A stretch of DNA of 64,000 nucleotides from Panagrolaimus kolymaensis (Eukaryota; Nematoda; Chromadorea; Rhabditida; Panagrolaimidae): NCBI GenBank assembly GCA_028622995.1, contig JAJQJQ010000003.1:4526001-4590000 (forward strand). The letters are read 5' to 3'. The translations under genes were made by a program, and so were the position numbers. Shown piece by piece: positions 59,701 to 64,000 of the stretch (positions are counted from its first letter, which is position 1; every line of letters begins with the position of its first letter). A model generated the notes under the pieces. The model searched no databases. It worked only from the letters and a program-made list of their open reading frames with translations, and was not told the origin of the DNA.

Positions 59701-62438
59701 AAAAGAGTTTATATTGTTGCTATGAATCAGAATGGCACCATCACCTGCGAAGTAGATTCAAATCCTCCAACTACATTTATACAATGGATTAAAGATGGAC
59801 GTCCATTAAATCCAACAAGAGGCCAAACGTTACATATTTATAAAGCAACGTATAACGATTCTGGAATTTATAGTTGTCAAGCTTTTAACTCAATTGGAGG
59901 CAGTGATTTACTTGAAATGCATCTTATAGTTTCAGGTAATTTTTGCTTTTATTTTGAACATTTTTTGTTTTATTACCCAAAGAGCTACAAAAGCAGAAAA
60001 ATAACAAAAAAAATTAATATAATCCAAAAAATAACTCAGACATTTTTTTTTGTTCTGCTCTTTAAGCCTTTACTAAAGTAGAAATTAATCTTAAAGGAAG
60101 TTAACAAAAAAAAATATTATTTTAGAGCCTCCAATTTTTTCTAAAAAGCCCCCACCGGTAGCTTACGTAAACAAGGGAGAAAATTTTACAATGGAATGCA
60201 CGGGTTTTGGTGATCCACCTCCAGTTCAATATTGGCTTAGAAAAATGGTGAGTAATTCATTCATTCACTTTTTTCTCTCGAATAATAAAATGAAGAAAAA
60301 AATGACTAAGTTTATGCAAACGCAAACATGAGTGTAGGCTGAAAACACATGCGTGTGATTGTTATTTTTTATGCTCTTTCAGGTTCGATATCCGACCAAA
60401 TCACTTCAAATTTCAAATATTTCACATTCCGATTACGGTAACTATCGATGTGTGCTCACTAATGCTGTGGCTACCGTACATCATGATTTAATGCTTTACG
60501 TCAAAGTATGTTTTTGTGACGACATACATAAAAGGAAAAAAAGGAAGTTTAATGAATAGAAATTTTTTCTTTAGAATACCCGGCCTCAATGTCCAATAGA
60601 AAGTATAATAGAATGTTGGGGTGAAACAGGTTTTAATGTTTCATTTACACCTGGTTATGATGGTAATTTTTTACAAAACTTCCGCCTACATCATCGTGAA
60701 GTAGATGTTACGGGAAAAGAACGCACAGAGTGGAATGTCATAGAAATTGAAACCAAAACAAACGCAAAAATTGAAACAAATGTGCCGTTTTCATTTCATG
60801 AATTCCGTTTAGAAGCAAATAATAAGTTTGGAAAAACTTTATGCACTTTGGGTATAGAAAACGGTTAGTAGTAGTTTATATTTAGAAACCTGTTATTTAC
60901 TTAGTAAAAAAAAGTACAATTATTTTTTTGGTATTTTCCTTATTTTTCATTATTTTTTTTCAGTATGCAGCAAACCAGAGCCACCAAAAAAAGTTACATT
61001 GGATTCAAATAATGTACTCCGTTGGGAGTCTAGCTTAAATGCCGAAACCTACAAAATTGCCTTTCGTCGGACTTCACAACAACCTTTTGCCGATTTGGTA
61101 AACAATACACTTGAGACAAAAAAAGTAAAGAGTAAAAAATTTAACTATAAATATTTACAGGCAGAAACGAAAAAAACATATTTTCCACTACAATTGCAAA
61201 TCTTAGCAAAAGCAAGCGATTCAAAAACCAATTTGGAATTAACGATCAGAAGTGCAAGAAATCCATTTCCTGATTCAGAACCCACTGCAATTTTCAAGGC
61301 ATCGTATGCAAATGGTAAGTATACAAATATAAAAAAGTGACATAAACCCATAAAGACTAAATTGAGTTAATCCTTGCATATTTGGATTCACTTACATAAA
61401 TAAATATCTCAGAAAAATGATAAATCTTTTTTAAAATAGTCAAGTATACTTAATAATGTATATTAAATCCCACCAAAGAGCAAAACAAAGCCCAAAATAT
61501 TTATAAAATTTAGAGCAAAACAGAACTTAAGATATTTATAAAATTCAATGAAAAATTAAAGAATTTAGAAAACTCCAAAGTTACGTGATTGAAAGAAATA
61601 TTCGCATTTAACTTTTAAAAATTTTAACGACCAAAATATTTGGTTTCTTGATACAGCTTTTACAAAAGAAAAAAATTGCAAACCCATTACTGTTATGAAC
61701 CCAATTAAAGCTACAAAAATTTAGTTTTTCATTTTATAAATATAATAATACGAATAAAAGGGTTTTTAACCTTCATCAAATTTATTCTGGGAAGCACAAA
61801 ATAAAGAAAAAGTACATTTTTCTTAAACTATAACTCTTTTTTTTTCAGACGATAATGCTGGAAATACCGTTGCATTAAGTTGTGGTTGCGCTTTAATTAT
61901 CATACTTTTTGCTTTTTGTGTTTTATATAAAAGACGTCAATTTAATGGAAAAAATAAAAAGAAGAATAAAAGAAATAATAAATATGGTAGGTGGTGAACT
62001 TTAGTTTAGTAACAACAAAAAAAATTTGTATAAAAACCAAGAAATTTTTTGTTTGTTTCGTTTTTAGATTGTACAAATTTAAACGAAGCACATACCTCTT
62101 TGGATAATTATAGTTCGACAAACAACGCAAATGAAAATATTTTTTCACACCATTTTCAACAGCCTCCTTCATTACCGTATGATTCGGAAGAGTCACCATG
62201 GACGTTGAGGAGTGAAGCAGCCAATACGGAGGATCCATTTAATGATAATATGGAAATAGAAAATAATGATCATCACATTTTTGCTTATGCTGATGGAGAA
62301 GATGATCAAGGTGGAAGCGCAGTAAATACAATGTTAAGAGAAAAATACATGGATAATCCAGAATATCGAAAGTTGGACTTACTAGATCAATTGCGTTTAG
62401 AACAACTAAAACAAGAATTTTGTTCGTATATGCAATAA
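50799..62438 (+). CDS. Turtle/IGSF9-type adhesion receptor, 5' end uncertain
   Basis: Fifteen exons: 50799-50961, 58454-58603, 58768-58886, 58935-58997, 59062-59131, 59183-59349, 59438-59552, 59675-59935, 60126-60247, 60383-60505, 60575-60863, 60964-61124, 61161-61314, 61849-61986 and 62068-62438; 821 aa. Five Ig domains (about 7-104, 105-188, 189-282, 283-369, 370-451), each with paired Cys and Trp (LPC...ATYQC, YTCHAT, WHC...WYTCEA, ITC...YSCQA, MEC...YRCVL). Two FN3 domains follow; the first has NVSFTPGYDGN, the IGSF9/turtle hallmark. Then a span (ALIIILFAFCVLYKRR) and an acidic tail of about 140 residues ending in LDQLRLEQLKQEF. Family members guide axons and dendrites. The first exon lacks a signal peptide, so an upstream exon is probably missing. 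Intron 1 is 7.5 kb and holds the DB gene. Confidence 0.9.
53176..54798 (-). CDS. Intronless DB/FN3/Ig secreted protein, nested gene
   Basis: One uninterrupted frame of 540 aa inside the 7.5-kb first intron of the Ig receptor, opposite strand. Signal peptide at residues about 1-23 (LLIVVFFLTYANGA). Order: nematode DB module (DQCCRKHQVPDICVKTLC...HCCETEA), FN3 (PIQLSWEAPL, DLQPGTKYYCYAIAV), Ig (AILACRFQIS...YATYRCHVSYEFGTA), second DB module (FACCKYHGVETRCMNMC...SACCLRARVPRACMYLC), second FN3 (AQVVLSWKDAERVEFYHVYW, VVVVAANTYGLS). No membrane span, so probably secreted matrix. The layout matches the C. elegans group of Ig-like/FN3 proteins with DB modules. A gene of this size without introns is exceptional in this window. 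Confidence 0.93.
   Translation of the reverse strand: MSILITVKMLLIVVFFLTYANGAAVDQCCRKHQVPDICVKTLCNPSSPPGDFDVYDIFERRNNCSKHLKTIAQCLADGRNHSHCCETEAKDREENACFGLCQGEGLEDAPWTGYQTCIAINLPTMFTCFQKGYDNIPSAPQRLIPEIIPSKPIQLSWEAPLINSDLAHYYQVVCVENDSTINTNAKIVKETRSMHVTLDDLQPGTKYYCYAIAVARDGKRKSLASEKVHFQTAGSAPRMFAYREIVSSPKNAVSAILACRFQISGVTHSKLRLEWHRRQGKSFKQLEGARYNLTHYVSSFGKPREYVTTLEIRNTNQDDYATYRCHVSYEFGTAHADVQLVQAETSRPDTRPPDTPFACCKYHGVETRCMNMCGLENEVRRSPNIPQNCSTEIGKVLSCAMPAVDDSACCLRARVPRACMYLCDSQIPPSNEMPAICKNHLDDVVECRYNGALKRPSAPKDVKVSSSSDAQVVLSWKDAERVEFYHVYWRKHHAIWDKKSITSTSKTINGADEVVVVAANTYGLSQPVKLSLINNKWHRG
56904..56921. repeat. 18-nt poly(A) run
   Basis: The longest pure homopolymer noticed in the window, in the 7.5-kb intron. 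It is upstream of, and not at the 3' end of, the nested minus-strand gene, so it is not a retrogene tail. Confidence 0.85.
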
Positions 62439-63094
62439 TAAATATTTATGAATCATAAAAAGTGAATGAATGAACCAATAAATGCTTTTAAAAACTTTAG
62501 TCATCAGAAAAAGAAAAACAGGAAAAAAACTCAAAAACTTTTGTCATGCAAAAACATGAATAAAAATCAAATGAAAATGGATAACAAAAAACTAGACAAT
62601 TTTGAAATTCCAATGATGCTAAAAATAGTTTCATTTTTTTTCTTCGAAAACAATATTAAACTAGATCGGTGATTCATTAAAGATTTATGCATTTAAAAAT
62701 TAAAAATTAAAGAAACATTCTTTCAACAAAAAAAATTGAATTTGGATTTTATTTTTATTACAAATTTGTGGACCATAATCTTGCAATTATTTTTGCTTGT
62801 GAAATCTAAATTATGATTGCAATAAAAATTTGTTATTGAACTTCATTTTTATATATCTTTCACCTCACAAGGACTATATATATTAACCTAAGGATAAAAA
62901 TAATAAATGCATTTAATTGAAAACTGGGTCATTTAATGAAATCTAAAAATCTAGTAGTTAGCTTTAAAATATTTTTTAATTTATCTTTCTGGCGAAAAGT
63001 TTTTTATTGCCAACAATTTATTTTTTAAATACATATTTTTTCTGAAGTAATCAAGCTCTAGTTAGTCACCGTCATCACCGAATGTGATTTAATA
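62439..63094. other. Spacer and 3' UTR
   Basis: AT-rich with several AATAAA-type signals. The frame 62466-62672 is Lys/Asn-rich noise. Confidence 0.45.
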
Positions 63095-64000
63095 ATGTTT
63101 CATGATTTTACTCCAACGGGATTATCTCCACGACGTAAACCAAAAGTTGTAAATGCTATTCATCTTTTTGAACAATTATCTATTGCATTTACGGATATTC
63201 AAGAACTTAATAAAGATCAAAATCGGACTTTTAATTCATCACATCCCGATTCAGTTGCAATTTTAAAAGCTCTTGATTCAATATTTTCTCATCGGTATGC
63301 TATTATCATCTTTTAAAGCATTAATTTTAATTACATTTTAAAGGTTATTAAACGACGAGAAATGTTATTGGAATTTCGCAAAAAACTTTTTATCACTTTC
63401 CCAACAGCTTGATCTTCAAGCGGAATGGAAAACAAAAAGAAATCGTGCCTTATCATTAGCTTGGTTGAAAGATGGGTTAAATAAGTAAATTAATTTATTT
63501 TCATTATTATCTCCTATATTACAATATTTTAATATTCCAGACATACGCTATATTTTGATTGTACAGCTTTTTCTCAATGTAGTCGAAAAATTTTGGAAGG
63601 ATATTATTTTAAAGATGCATATATGAGAAATCCAAGATTGGTGAACCAACTTTTGATTAAATTGGATGATTTAATGAATATTAATTTTGCTTTTCTGGTA
63701 ACTGCTATCTGCAAATCTTTATTAAAAATATTTAATCTAACTATTTAGACTCCAATTGATACTGCAATGGAAAGAGTGCCTATAGCTTTGCCAACAAGCT
63801 CACGTCCTTCCGAAGAATTAGATACTTCAGTACCTCAACTTCATAGTTTAAGAAAAACAAGAATTCTTCCAGCATCCCCTCTTCATGGCACTCCCGATAT
63901 TGATCATACTGAACTTATTGCCACTGATATGCCTACCGTTAATTCATTAATTGAAATGACAAGAAATTTGCCAAGAGTTGAAACCCGTGATATTCCATTC
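63095..64000 (+). CDS. RUN-domain protein, 3' end missing
   Basis: Exons 63095-63294, 63344-63484, 63541-63697 and 63749 to beyond 64000; about 250 residues are visible. The helical N-terminal domain fits RUN: VVNAIHLFEQLSIAF, SIFSHRLLNDEKCYWNFAKNF, then the characteristic RALSLAWLKDGLNKHTLYFD and KILEGYYFKDAYMRNP. The sequence after 63749 is Ser/Thr/Pro-rich linker (RILPASPLHGTPD). RUN domains act as effectors of small GTPases (Rab, Rap, Arl) in membrane traffic. The protein continues beyond the window, so partner domains (PH, FYVE, SH3) are unknown. Confidence 0.75.

Noticed and set aside
1..64000. Transposons, viral remnants, tRNA/rRNA genes, CRISPR
   Set aside because: I looked for reverse transcriptase, transposase, capsid or polymerase motifs, tRNA T-loops and regularly spaced repeats, and found none I can support. 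Only short inverted repeats and simple tracts were seen.

Overview
The window is eukaryotic nuclear DNA, and the gene content and gene structure point to a nematode. The DNA is strongly AT-rich by eye. Almost every gene is cut by many short introns, mostly 40-65 bp, with GTAAG- or GTTTG-like donors and TTTTAG/TTTCAG acceptors. Several start codons sit just downstream of an acceptor-like TTTTAG/TTACAG, as expected where spliced leaders are trans-spliced. Many genes have clear nematode relatives: a catalytically dead ACE (acn-1 type), the G-gamma gpc-2, gly-7, snfc-5, rabs-5, and CC-domain and DB-module secreted proteins. I could not fix the genus; no rRNA, tRNA, transposon or viral gene was recognised.

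Layout. 1-5.2 kb: the 3' end of a MYND-finger gene (+), then three minus-strand genes: a PAN-like secreted protein, an 81-aa membrane protein and an unrecognised 228-aa protein. 7.8-14 kb: a block of small secreted-protein genes (an Ala/Pro repeat precursor, a three-unit CC-domain protein, a 101-aa secreted protein, a 297-aa cysteine-rich protein) around the chromatin-remodelling subunit SNF5. 14.5-24.5 kb: an OSGIN-type flavoprotein (-), then GALNT7/gly-7 and a thioredoxin-fold protein in tandem (+). 24.7-38 kb: three long minus-strand genes, namely a short-tailed class II myosin heavy chain, Rabenosyn-5 and an ACE-like protein with no zinc site. 41.5-44.8 kb: gpc-2, a doubtful 58-aa ORF and a GT10 fucosyltransferase (+).

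45.9-62.4 kb is the most unusual part. Two plus-strand genes with very long introns each carry a complete minus-strand gene inside one intron. A homeodomain-less Meis-type gene hosts a mucin-like secreted protein gene. A turtle/IGSF9-type adhesion receptor (5 Ig + 2 FN3 + TM) hosts an intronless DB/FN3/Ig gene. The window ends inside a RUN-domain gene.

Functional themes are broad: protein and cell-surface glycosylation (gly-7, fucosyltransferase), endosomal traffic (rabs-5, perhaps the RUN gene), actomyosin, moulting and cuticle (acn-1, secreted repeat proteins), transcription and chromatin (snfc-5, Meis-like) and cell adhesion. Gene models were built by hand from reading frame, splice-site phase and family similarity. 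All CDS lengths quoted are consistent in phase across every junction.
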